In this document: positions 1 through 7,724 of the stretch, piece after piece
Layout of the letters: every line of letters begins with the position of its first letter
How positions within the stretch are numbered: position 1 is the stretch's first letter
Assembly (NCBI GenBank): GCA_017542695.1
Contig: JAFXWT010000331.1
Span: forward strand, 1-11,987
Origin: Clostridia bacterium
GTDB lineage: Bacteria > Bacillota_A > Clostridia > Oscillospirales > CAG-272
Length of the DNA: 11,987 nt
Reading direction: 5' to 3'
Notes under the pieces: model-generated
What the model was told of the DNA's origin: nothing
Database searches by the model: none
The model's input: the letters and a program-made list of their open reading frames with translations, nothing else
Made by a program: the position numbers and the translations under genes

Positions 1-14
1 AACGAGGTATTGCT

Positions 15-404
15 ATGGACACTGATTTGGGAAAAGAAATAACAGCAAAACGCAAAGAAAAAAGACTGACGCAAGCTGATATCGCCGAGCGGCTCGGGGT
101 GTCTGTTCAAGCGGTGTCAAAATGGGAGCGCGGACTCTCGAAGCCGAGCGGCGAGAAATATTCTGAACTTGTTGATTTTCTCGGTTTAAATGTTGAACTG
201 CCACAGACGGAAAAGAAAAACCCGTTGCTGAAGCGGTTTATCTCGGCGTTTTATTATGACGTGATCAAAATCATCTGCGTCGGAGTTATGATGGCGTGCG
301 CCGTGTGTATTCCGCTTGGATTCATTTCGGCGGAAACGGCGACCACGCTGATCGGCGCGGCGGCATCGGCATTCTGCTTTTCGGCAATAATGAAAAAGAC
401 ATAA
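15..404 (+). CDS. XRE-family HTH regulator with two C-terminal membrane helices
   Basis: A 129-residue protein. Residues about 6-58 form a cro/C1-type helix-turn-helix: the LTQADIAERLGVS segment (18-30) and VQAVSKWERGLSKPS (31-45) are the classic XRE recognition region, so DNA binding is well supported. After a short charged linker (62-74), residues about 84-103 and 108-125 are hydrophobic and look like two transmembrane helices, ending in a basic MKKT tail. That implies a membrane-tethered regulator, a common architecture in clostridia. The ATG at 15 is preceded by a modest GAGG at 4-7. It lies about 290 bp upstream of the RHS toxin gene on the same strand. A role in controlling that gene is possible from position only; no binding site can be shown. 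Its target and signal are unknown. Confidence 0.88.
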   Translation: MDTDLGKEITAKRKEKRLTQADIAERLGVSVQAVSKWERGLSKPSGEKYSELVDFLGLNVELPQTEKKNPLLKRFISAFYYDVIKIICVGVMMACAVCIPLGFISAETATTLIGAAASAFCFSAIMKKT

Positions 405-427
405 AAACGACCCATCGTGTTTTTTTG
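405..427 (+). terminator. Weak terminator-like hairpin after the XRE gene
   Basis: Immediately after the TAA stop, ACGA / TCGT arms (408-411 and 415-418 region) flanked by an A-run on the left and seven T on the right can fold into a short stem with a CCCA loop and a U-tract. The stem is short (about 4 GC-containing pairs plus A-U pairs), so efficiency is uncertain. Confidence 0.35.
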
Positions 428-430
428 ATA

Positions 431-502
431 TTTCAAAATCGTCGGAGATTTTTTAGGCACTAATATGCTTTAAAAACTCAAAAGCTTTCAAAATCGCCGG
501 AG
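431..502. repeat. Pair of 17-bp direct repeats in the intergenic region
   Basis: TTTCAAAATCGTCGGAG at 431-447 recurs as TTTCAAAATCGCCGGAG at 486-502, with one mismatch and a 55-bp start-to-start spacing. It lies between the XRE gene and the promoter of the RHS gene. It could be a duplicated operator or a remnant of a small duplication. No function can be assigned. Confidence 0.5.
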
Positions 503-560
503 CCATATTACCAAAAAAACAATGGCAGAATGCCATAAAATAAACATTTCCCCAAAATGC

Positions 561-589
561 TTGACAAAGAATAAAAAATATGTTAGCAT
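561..589 (+). promoter_or_regulatory. Sigma-A-type promoter for the RHS toxin gene
   Basis: A perfect -35 box TTGACA (561-566) is followed by a 17-bp AT-rich spacer and a -10 box TAGCAT (584-589), preceded by TGT (581-583), giving an extended -10. Transcription would start near 596, leaving a leader of about 100 nt before the ATG at 699. The boxes and spacing are seen directly; activity is inferred. Confidence 0.65.
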
Positions 590-627
590 AATTTCGACAG
601 GTTATACACTTTTACGATTGAGAAAAA

Positions 628-685
628 TGCATAGTCTGTAAATCCAACCGCGGTGCAGGTCACATACTATGCACATATTGCACCG
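628..685 (+). promoter_or_regulatory. Two interleaved inverted repeats in the leader (possible pseudoknot or switch)
   Basis: Arm A TGCATAGT (628-635) is complementary to A' ACTATGCA (666-673). Arm B CGGTGCA (651-657) is complementary to B' TGCACCG (679-685). The order A-B-A'-B' is that of an H-type pseudoknot, or of two mutually exclusive stems. B' ends three bases before the GGGAGG ribosome binding site, so the fold could control translation of the toxin gene. It does not match any riboswitch class I can recall by eye. Confidence 0.4.
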
Positions 686-688
686 AAC

Positions 689-694
689 GGGAGG
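689..694 (+). promoter_or_regulatory. Ribosome binding site deciding the RHS start at 699
   Basis: GGGAGG lies 4 bases before the ATG at 699. The in-frame ATG at 669 sits inside the A' arm of the leader hairpin, has no Shine-Dalgarno at proper distance, and would place ten polar residues in front of a clear signal peptide. The start at 699 is therefore preferred. Confidence 0.75.
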
Positions 695-698
695 ATTT

Positions 699-3600
699 AT
701 GGATAAAAAGATTTTCAGCAAAGTCTTGTCTGCATTTTTAGCAATCGTTTTTGTTTTGCTCACACCGGGGATGTATATCGGTGCGTCTGAAACAAATCAC
801 GGCAATACGGTTTCTTTCGATGATGATGCAGTGTGGGACGAGGTGCCTGAATCTGAAATCGAAGGCATTATTCCGCTTGAAGAGAGCATTTCGTTCAAAG
901 AACAGGTCGAGGCGGCAAAAACGGCGGGTACACTTGTGCCGTTCGACGCGAATGACGCTTCAAAATCAGAACGTATCAACACGACTATGTCTCATTCGAG
1001 CGAGATTAAAACTCGACTTGAAAACCTCCGCAGCGGAAGTACATACGTAAATACAACTTCATATTTGAGATATGAACACCCGGTATTCAGCGCGACAGTA
1101 GCGAATGTATCGAGTGTTTCTTTATCAAACGGTTCACTTAATGTCGGATATCCCCTTGCAAACTTTACGGGCAGAGGCGGGATCGGGGCGAGCATAAGTC
1201 TTTTATACGATTCATCGAGCAGCGAAACAAAAGAAAAACATTGGGAAAATGTGCCCACGGACGAATATTTCGCAAAGAAGGGCGACTTTATACTGCGCTA
1301 TACACCCGAATATGTTTTCGAAGAATTCTATGACAATTATGAAGAATTCATTTTTTCGAGCGAGAGCGAGTATCTGGCGTTTATGAGCAACAACAATTAT
1401 CCCGATTTGCCGGACTATATGGGAACGATCGGAAATGACGGATATACATACGAAATATATTATGACGTCATACTTGATAACGGAAATATCAGTTATCCGG
1501 TGGAATATGTCAGAGACAAAAACCCGTCGTCAGCGGAGGTCGGTCTCGCGCCGGGATGGAGATTCAATATCCCCGCGATAGAAAAGCTCGACAGCGCGAT
1601 AGGCAACGGAGATACGACGAATACGAGCCAATATTCTATTCTCACGCTTGATGACGGTTCGTCATATCAGCTTCGCGGGTGTACCGTGCTCAACCACGGC
1701 GTGAGCAGCGTTTCAGTCAGTACAGTCAACACGACCGTAAACAACAGAACCGCGAAACGTCTCGTTACGATAAAAGACGGCACGAAATACTACTTCGATA
1801 ACGACGGCGCGGTGATTCAAAAAGAAGACAGATTCGGAAACAAAATATTCTATGATTTCACATCGGCAGGTATGATCTCGAAAATATACGATGAAACGGG
1901 ACGTGAGATCAATGTTTCTGTTTCGTCGAATACAATAACCGTAACTTCTCCTGACGGTCGAACAGTAGAAATAGGGATCAGCGGTACAGGATATGAAAAC
2001 AAAAGGATCGGCTCGGTATCATATGGAGCGGGAGAAACATACTCGTTTACATATACAAATTCTTCAGCTTCGTTTAATTACCTTGAAAATTCGACCGGTT
2101 TGTCAACAATATGGGCGCTTTTAAGTGAAGTCACGATGCCAAACGGAGACAGTACTTCCTTTTCATATGCGCAAAAAACAGCGCCCTACGGCGCGGGAAC
2201 AATGGGATACTATGTTGTATCAAAAAAGACGGATAAAATCGGCGGAACAAACAAAACTTCAACTACATATTCGTATACGGGAACGGCGCAGAACGCGTAT
2301 TATCAAAGAACACTTCACGAGCAGTATCCCTCGACAACGCCGTATACTTACACGGTGACCGCCGCGACAGGCACGGGAAAGAAGGTATACACGTATAACG
2401 AAAATGTACGTTTGATATCGGAAAAAGCGATGATCGGCAGCACGACCATCTCACATACGATATACGAATACGGAACGAAACTTTTGCCGATCAAAAAGAC
2501 TGTAAGCTCACTTTCAAGTTACGGTACGGAATATTACGAATACGACAACAAGGGTAACGTGACGGCGTTTTACGATATGCAGGCAAGCGGCAATACCGAT
2601 AATCTGCACAAGACGACGTACACATACGACAGCACGTATTCTATCCCTCTCTCAAAATCATATTATCAAAACGCAACGACACTGATAACGGAAACCAACA
2701 CACTTACCCAAAACGGGAAAGCGATAGCGTCATCGGTCAAGATGATTGGAAATACGGAGCTTTCCCGCACGGAGTATACATACGACTCTTGCGGCAACGT
2801 CCTGACAAAAACAGACTATATCTATCCCGGAAACGAGACGGCTGTGACGAGCTATTCGTATACGGATAACGTCACCCGTCCTGCGGGGATAAATATGGAT
2901 AACGTATACTGCACATCGGTAACCGTAACGGGCATTAAAGATGCGGACGGTGTAACGCAATCCGATATTACCACATCGAAAACATACGACCTTTGCGGAA
3001 GGGTGACGTCCGAAACGAACGTTCTCGGCAATACAACGTCGTATACGTACAACACCGAAGGCAAACTCGCGTCGGTAACATATCCCGATAACACATCGGA
3101 AACATATACGTACTCGGCTTCTGCTGGTACTGTCACACATACAGATGTTTCGGGGCTTTCGCTGATGACAACGTACAACGGGCTCGGAGACGTTGTATCA
3201 GTTACAGATGTACAGACATCGACCGTTCTCAGAAGAACCGAGTACGATTCATTCAGCAGAGTGTACCGAGAGTATACGTGTATGGATGTCACGCCGTACT
3301 CATACAAGGAATACACATACGACGCTCTCGGCAGGGTAACGGCGGAGCAGGTCAGAAACGGATCAAATACGCTCATCTCGAAAAAGACGTATACTTACAC
3401 ACCCGAACAGCATAAGATCACGGAAACTGTCGTCGGCGACACGAACGCGCCGTCGATATCGACCGTGACTGTATACGACTGCCTCGGCAGAGTAACTTCA
3501 TCGACAGTCGGCACGTCGACAACGACGTATACATACGACTACCTTGGTAATGTTCTTACGAAAACAGATCCCGCAAACTATATTACGACGTATACGTATA

Positions 3601-6600
3601 CCCCCACCCAAAGAAAAGTTGCCGTAACAAACGCGCTGAACGCAACGACAACAACCGTCTACGACTCTCTCGGCAGAACGCTCACGGTCACCGACGCACT
3701 CGGAAACGTGACAACGTACACCTACGACGTTCTCGGCAGAGTTCTGACAGCGACAGCGCCCGTCGACACGGGCGTAACGGCGCTTACCAAGACATACTAC
3801 GACGCGGCGGGCAACGTCACCGAAACAAAGGTTCAGAACGGCGCGTCATCGTTCAGCCGCACGGTGAACACATACGACGTAATGAACCGCGTTCTGTCGA
3901 CCTCGTCATATGACGGCTCGACTGTCGCGTCCTCGACGAGCTACACCTACGACGCTCGCGGGCAAGTCTTGACAAGCACGACGGGAAATGCTACAATTGC
4001 ATATGGATATGACCGTTTCGGCAACAATACGTCGATCACCGACGCGCTGAACCAAACGGAAACGTATACGTATAACATCGGAGGGATGCTGACGTCGTCT
4101 GTCGATCGCAACGGCGTCACAACGACGTATACGTATCTTGCGCCCGGCGTCATTAGTTCAAAGACCGCGACAAAGACGGGTGAAACGACCGTATCGCTCG
4201 CATATACCTATACCGCGACGGGCGCTATTCGCTCCGAAACGTCGGGCGGCGTGACGCTGATGTACAAATACGACAACAGAGGCAACGTTCTCAGCGAAAC
4301 CGAGACAGACGGCGCGCAGACTGTTCTCAGCGAATACACATATGACGCAAGAAATCTAAGATCGACGTACAAGATAACACGCGGAACCGGCGTCATCTCG
4401 TGGCAGTATTACAAATACAACGCCATCGGGAATATGACCGAGAGCGGAAACATCATAGATAACAGCTGGGACGAAACGCTCTACAGAGAAGAAGAAGTCG
4501 TGATATATGTCACAGGTCCGACGACCGTCGACGCATACAGGATCAAATACGGCGACGGGACGATCCTCGGCACATACACGACATATACGGGATATCCCGC
4601 ATATAGTCATACGGGAATATGGTTTGACAGTACGCTGTTTGATCTTGATTTGAACGATGACGGAGAATATCTGTTTGACATGACGGGCAATATCAGCACA
4701 TCGTCGGGCGGATATTTGCAGAGATCAAACGGTTCGCCTCAAATACCAATATCGATAACGACAGATGCTGATTACGAAGCACACAACGACTCAGACCCGT
4801 TCTATATATTCGAATCAACAGGAACGGTTATTTATACATTGTTCCTTCACCCATGCTATTACAACGGCGCGCTGTATATCGGGAACGCAAATTACAACTA
4901 TACAGGATATGTACCGACAGGGCAGACGCAAATGGTGCCCTACACCGTTCACCACGAAGTGCTTGACGAAAGCCCCGTTGTAACGTACACCTATGACGCG
5001 CTCGGCAGAGTGACTCAGGCGACGAACTCGAACAACACAAGTACACAGTATACCTACACATCCGGCGGGCTTGTAAAGACGATCAAGAACTACACGGGCG
5101 CAACGCTCACGTCCTCGTCGGCGTACACGTACTATCCGAATGGAAATGCTGCTACGGATACCGAGAACACAGGCAAGGTAACAACATACCTCTATGACGA
5201 TCTCGGGCGGCTGACGAGCGAAGCGATCACGGGAACGAACAACAACAGCACGCTGACGTACACGTATGATGATAGAGGCAATAGACTAACCCAAAGCAGA
5301 GGCAATGCGACGGTCACTTATACGTATGACCTCAATAACCGCCTCACATCGCACACGGCGAGCGGCGTTGTGACCATATACAATTACGACAACAACGGCA
5401 ACACCATTTCGACATACGTCGGTGGTAATTTTGCGGGCGGGTATACGTATGATCTGTTCAATAGGCAAAAGACCTATACCCCCGACGGAAGCGTGTATAC
5501 AACTACAACATACCGCCCCGACGGAATGCGCCATTCCATTGGCAACACAAAGCATATTTGGGACAATGGTAATATCGTCGGAGATATCACGGGAAGTACA
5601 TACAAGCAGTATTTCAGAGCGCTGAATCTCATTTACAGCATTATCGGAACTACAACGCAGTATTACCGCTATAACGGTCACGGTGATGTTGTTGCACTGA
5701 CAAATGCGACAGGCACAGTCACAAAGACGTATACCTACAACGCATTTGGTGAAGAACAGAATATCGACGCTACCGACGCCAACCCGTTCAGGTATTGTGG
5801 CGAGTATTTCGATAAGGTCAGCGGCACGCTTTATCTCCGCGCGAGAAACTACAATGCGACAATAGGTAGGTTTACGCAGGAAGATCCGATAAGGCATGGT
5901 GGGAACTGGTATGCGTATTGCGGGGACAACCCTGTTAATGCATGGGATCCGAGTGGGCTTAAAGCGTTTAGTTATGTTGATGTTGATGGAAACAAAGTCG
6001 AAGAACGAGATAACACTGTCTATATCAGGACAAGCCCTGTAAATCCCGAAATAACGGCGGTTCACGATACAAATGATTCGTCTCAAAATGATGGTACTGT
6101 TAGTGGATTTACGTCAGTTATTTCTGATGCTTCCGGGGTTTCAAGAAGCGAATTTGGCAGAAAACAAATTGGTATAGAAGTTGGCGGAGGCGGCGGTGGT
6201 GTCCCGATAGGGATAGGTGATTTTTGGGGAGAAATTTGGGATGTTATAGTTGAGGGCTGTAAATACTTTGTTGAATTAATTCCCATAATATTTGCATTCA
6301 TAAGAACAGTATTTGAAAAAGGAATTGTAAAATCTCAAACATCTAATGGCAGTGTAAAAGCTGAATCAAGAATATATCAAATTTACCATTTAATTGATAA
6401 TAATGGTGTTGTTCAATATGTTGGGCGCACAAAGAATGTTGTTGCAAGAGCAAAAGCACATGCCAAAAATCCTTTTAGATCAGCACTGGAAATGCATGTA
6501 AAAGAAGGTTTTTATACATATCAAGAGGCCCGTGCAATAGAACAAGCGGAAATGCTTACTTATCATACAATTAATACACTTAACAAAATGAACAATCAAA

Positions 6601-6716
6601 TAAATGGCATTAATCCTATATATTGGGATGCATATAAAAAACTAATTCTCGAATCATTGCCATATTTGGATAATCAAATAACAAATTCGGTTTTGAATTG
6701 GATTGAAGGAGGATAA
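699..6716 (+). CDS. Secreted RHS/YD-repeat polymorphic toxin with GIY-YIG nuclease tip
   Basis: A 2005-residue protein from ATG 699. Residues 1-29 (MDKKIFSKVLSAFLAIVFVL...) are a Sec signal peptide. Residues about 30-360 form a non-repetitive N-terminal region with RHS-like segments (GYPLANFTGRGGIG, LAPGWRFNIP, LTLDDGSSYQL). From about 370 come dozens of YD repeats (YTYDxxGRV, YDxLGN types), which in this family form a hollow shell enclosing the toxic tip. A roughly 176-residue non-YD insertion interrupts the shell at about 1251-1426. The RHS core ends with YLRARNYNATIGRFTQEDP and DPSGL (D1750), the site of autoproteolysis in known Rhs proteins. The variable tip follows, AT-rich compared with the shell: a Gly-rich linker, a hydrophobic stretch (about 1844-1871) and a GIY-YIG-like nuclease (about 1893-1975). 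It lacks PAAR and VgrG-type parts, so export is probably by Sec to the cell surface, as for WapA-like proteins. Toxic activity is inferred from the architecture. Confidence 0.92.
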   Translation: MDKKIFSKVLSAFLAIVFVLLTPGMYIGASETNHGNTVSFDDDAVWDEVPESEIEGIIPLEESISFKEQVEAAKTAGTLVPFDANDASKSERINTTMSHSSEIKTRLENLRSGSTYVNTTSYLRYEHPVFSATVANVSSVSLSNGSLNVGYPLANFTGRGGIGASISLLYDSSSSETKEKHWENVPTDEYFAKKGDFILRYTPEYVFEEFYDNYEEFIFSSESEYLAFMSNNNYPDLPDYMGTIGNDGYTYEIYYDVILDNGNISYPVEYVRDKNPSSAEVGLAPGWRFNIPAIEKLDSAIGNGDTTNTSQYSILTLDDGSSYQLRGCTVLNHGVSSVSVSTVNTTVNNRTAKRLVTIKDGTKYYFDNDGAVIQKEDRFGNKIFYDFTSAGMISKIYDETGREINVSVSSNTITVTSPDGRTVEIGISGTGYENKRIGSVSYGAGETYSFTYTNSSASFNYLENSTGLSTIWALLSEVTMPNGDSTSFSYAQKTAPYGAGTMGYYVVSKKTDKIGGTNKTSTTYSYTGTAQNAYYQRTLHEQYPSTTPYTYTVTAATGTGKKVYTYNENVRLISEKAMIGSTTISHTIYEYGTKLLPIKKTVSSLSSYGTEYYEYDNKGNVTAFYDMQASGNTDNLHKTTYTYDSTYSIPLSKSYYQNATTLITETNTLTQNGKAIASSVKMIGNTELSRTEYTYDSCGNVLTKTDYIYPGNETAVTSYSYTDNVTRPAGINMDNVYCTSVTVTGIKDADGVTQSDITTSKTYDLCGRVTSETNVLGNTTSYTYNTEGKLASVTYPDNTSETYTYSASAGTVTHTDVSGLSLMTTYNGLGDVVSVTDVQTSTVLRRTEYDSFSRVYREYTCMDVTPYSYKEYTYDALGRVTAEQVRNGSNTLISKKTYTYTPEQHKITETVVGDTNAPSISTVTVYDCLGRVTSSTVGTSTTTYTYDYLGNVLTKTDPANYITTYTYTPTQRKVAVTNALNATTTTVYDSLGRTLTVTDALGNVTTYTYDVLGRVLTATAPVDTGVTALTKTYYDAAGNVTETKVQNGASSFSRTVNTYDVMNRVLSTSSYDGSTVASSTSYTYDARGQVLTSTTGNATIAYGYDRFGNNTSITDALNQTETYTYNIGGMLTSSVDRNGVTTTYTYLAPGVISSKTATKTGETTVSLAYTYTATGAIRSETSGGVTLMYKYDNRGNVLSETETDGAQTVLSEYTYDARNLRSTYKITRGTGVISWQYYKYNAIGNMTESGNIIDNSWDETLYREEEVVIYVTGPTTVDAYRIKYGDGTILGTYTTYTGYPAYSHTGIWFDSTLFDLDLNDDGEYLFDMTGNISTSSGGYLQRSNGSPQIPISITTDADYEAHNDSDPFYIFESTGTVIYTLFLHPCYYNGALYIGNANYNYTGYVPTGQTQMVPYTVHHEVLDESPVVTYTYDALGRVTQATNSNNTSTQYTYTSGGLVKTIKNYTGATLTSSSAYTYYPNGNAATDTENTGKVTTYLYDDLGRLTSEAITGTNNNSTLTYTYDDRGNRLTQSRGNATVTYTYDLNNRLTSHTASGVVTIYNYDNNGNTISTYVGGNFAGGYTYDLFNRQKTYTPDGSVYTTTTYRPDGMRHSIGNTKHIWDNGNIVGDITGSTYKQYFRALNLIYSIIGTTTQYYRYNGHGDVVALTNATGTVTKTYTYNAFGEEQNIDATDANPFRYCGEYFDKVSGTLYLRARNYNATIGRFTQEDPIRHGGNWYAYCGDNPVNAWDPSGLKAFSYVDVDGNKVEERDNTVYIRTSPVNPEITAVHDTNDSSQNDGTVSGFTSVISDASGVSRSEFGRKQIGIEVGGGGGGVPIGIGDFWGEIWDVIVEGCKYFVELIPIIFAFIRTVFEKGIVKSQTSNGSVKAESRIYQIYHLIDNNGVVQYVGRTKNVVARAKAHAKNPFRSALEMHVKEGFYTYQEARAIEQAEMLTYHTINTLNKMNNQINGINPIYWDAYKKLILESLPYLDNQITNSVLNWIEGG
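4450..4976 (+). other. Non-YD domain inserted in the YD-repeat shell
   Basis: Between YNAIGNMTESG and VTYTYDALGRVTQ the YD periodicity stops for about 176 residues. The segment (about residues 1251-1426) is rich in Tyr, Gly, Asp and Thr, for example TGPTTVDAYRIKYGDGT and LDLNDDGEYLFDMTG, and contains aromatic beta-rich stretches. It has the look of an extracellular beta-sandwich or receptor/ligand-binding insertion. I do not recognise the family. Confidence 0.5.
5741..6197 (+). repeat. RHS core and linker segment duplicated at 7771-8210
   Basis: This stretch of the intact RHS gene matches 7771-8210 downstream, in direct orientation. By hand alignment about 28 of the first 140 positions differ, almost all at synonymous sites. 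After about 5880 only about ten substitutions are found over some 300 bp, plus one 18-bp in-frame gap in the second copy (the DASGVS-encoding bases near 6130). Such a pair is a ready substrate for homologous recombination between RHS tips. Confidence 0.88.
6372..6716 (+). other. GIY-YIG-like nuclease toxin domain at the RHS C-terminus
   Basis: The tip reads IYHLIDNNGVVQYVGRTKN. The I-Y (Y1896) and Y-V-G (Y1907-G1909) pair are 11 residues apart, as in GIY-YIG nucleases. Next come R1910/T1911, R1917 and H1921 in the usual helix, and E1948 in ARAIEQAEML, which fits the metal-binding Glu position. A later NKMNNQING resembles the N-rich end of toxin members of this fold. Known GIY-YIG enzymes cut DNA; DNase activity in a target cell is the expected role here. 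The DNA of this tip is AT-rich with T/A-ending codons, unlike the shell, consistent with separate acquisition. Confidence 0.78.
6706..6712 (+). promoter_or_regulatory. Ribosome binding site embedded in the toxin's last codons
   Basis: AAGGAGG lies in the codons for the final Glu-Gly-Gly of the toxin and is 6 bases before the ATG at 6719. Only two bases separate the toxin stop from this ATG, so translation of toxin and immunity protein is very likely coupled. Confidence 0.85.
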
Positions 6717-6718
6717 CC

Positions 6719-7711
6719 ATGGGAGTATTCGGAACGGGACTTTATGATAATGACATTGCGCTTGACGTTAAAGATATGTACGAAGATTTCATGAAGAAAA
6801 ACAAAACCTATGATGAAATCGTCGAAGCGATAGAAAAAGAATCAAGCGTGCTTTCAGGAAACAGTCTTGATTATTGCGTATTTTGGATAGCTTTGGCGGA
6901 TACGGAATGGGAATGGGGGCGTCTTTCAGACGACGTGCTGAAAAAAGCGAAAGACGTGATACTTAACGGAGCCGATCTGTATTTGTGGAATGGCGACGAT
7001 GTTTCACAAGCCGCGAGAAAAAAAGAACTTGACAGAGTTCTGAAAAAGATTGAATCGCCGCAGCCGCCGCTGAAAAAAGTGAAACACAGTCGGCTGTTTA
7101 AGTGCGAGTGGAAAATCGGAGACACATTTGCTTATCGAATAGAATGTATGTCGTCTGTCAAAACCGGGTATTACGGGAAATATTTGATATTCAGAAAAAT
7201 CGGAGAATCAAAATGGCATCCAGGGCACGTGATCCCAAAGGTGTATATCAAAATTACCGAGAACGACTCATTGCCAAAGAGCACTGAGGAATATGATCGA
7301 CTTGAATATGTACAAACTTTTTTCACCGATCCGGGTTATTTGAAGTTAAACTCGATTTTTTCGCTTTTTACCGCCGAGCAAATAAAAGAAATCGAAACCG
7401 AAATAAATGATATGAAAAAAGACGAATGCGGTCTGTTGCCGATTTTTCATATGTCGATAATAACGACATCAAAAAAACAAATCCCCGAAAAGCTGATATA
7501 CCTCGGCAACTTCGCTGATGCAAAACCTCCCGAAATCGAGTATGATGAAAAATCAAAAGGTGCGTCAGTTTATTTTATCAATCATTTCTGGGAGCAATTC
7601 GGAAAAACACTCGACGAAATAGTTCTTCAACGTTATTTTGATTATAACTTGGGTGGAATTGATAAATACAAATCGCGAAGATGGCGAACCAATACACGCT
7701 TCGGAAATTGA
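6719..7711 (+). CDS. Putative immunity protein: DUF4259-like domain fused to an Imm26-like domain
   Basis: A 330-residue soluble protein without signal peptide or membrane segment, so cytoplasmic. Residues 1-115 match the DUF4259 pattern: MGVFGTGLYDNDIALD at the start, FWIALADTEWEWGRL (55-69), then DVLKKAKDVILNGADLYLW. Residues about 127-330 begin FKCEWKIGDTFAYRI and YYGKYLIFRKIG, resembling the beta-rich start (GD-x-F-A, followed by a Y-G-K strand) of Imm26-type immunity proteins. That resemblance is by eye. It starts two bases after the GIY-YIG toxin gene, with the ribosome binding site inside the toxin's last codons. This is the standard position for the immunity gene of a polymorphic toxin, whose product binds and blocks the tip in the producer cell. 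Which half neutralises the nuclease cannot be told. No catalytic motif is evident. Confidence 0.75.
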   Translation: MGVFGTGLYDNDIALDVKDMYEDFMKKNKTYDEIVEAIEKESSVLSGNSLDYCVFWIALADTEWEWGRLSDDVLKKAKDVILNGADLYLWNGDDVSQAARKKELDRVLKKIESPQPPLKKVKHSRLFKCEWKIGDTFAYRIECMSSVKTGYYGKYLIFRKIGESKWHPGHVIPKVYIKITENDSLPKSTEEYDRLEYVQTFFTDPGYLKLNSIFSLFTAEQIKEIETEINDMKKDECGLLPIFHMSIITTSKKQIPEKLIYLGNFADAKPPEIEYDEKSKGASVYFINHFWEQFGKTLDEIVLQRYFDYNLGGIDKYKSRRWRTNTRFGN

Positions 7712-7724
7712 AAAAACAGATAAA

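Noticed and set aside
628..685. Known riboswitch (preQ1, c-di-GMP, SAM-II type)
   Set aside because: The topology recalls pseudoknot riboswitches, but no conserved core sequence of these classes could be recognised.
669..698. ATG at 669 as start of the RHS gene
   Set aside because: It lies inside the leader inverted repeat without a Shine-Dalgarno and would bury the signal peptide; ATG 699 has GGGAGG in place.
2852..3376. 174-codon minus-strand open frame
   Set aside because: It is antisense to YD repeats; the open frame follows from ACG/TAC/TAT codon use on the coding strand.
2000..5900. CRISPR-like or other short repeat array
   Set aside because: The periodic short repeats are YD-motif codons in one continuous frame, with no constant repeat/spacer structure.
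5286..6086. 266-codon open frame on the minus strand, with a near-copy at 7565-8116 starting with the same residues
   Set aside because: Both are antisense to the RHS core, and the likeness arises only because the sense strand is duplicated. There is no ribosome binding site and the composition is odd (Ile/Arg/Cys-rich).
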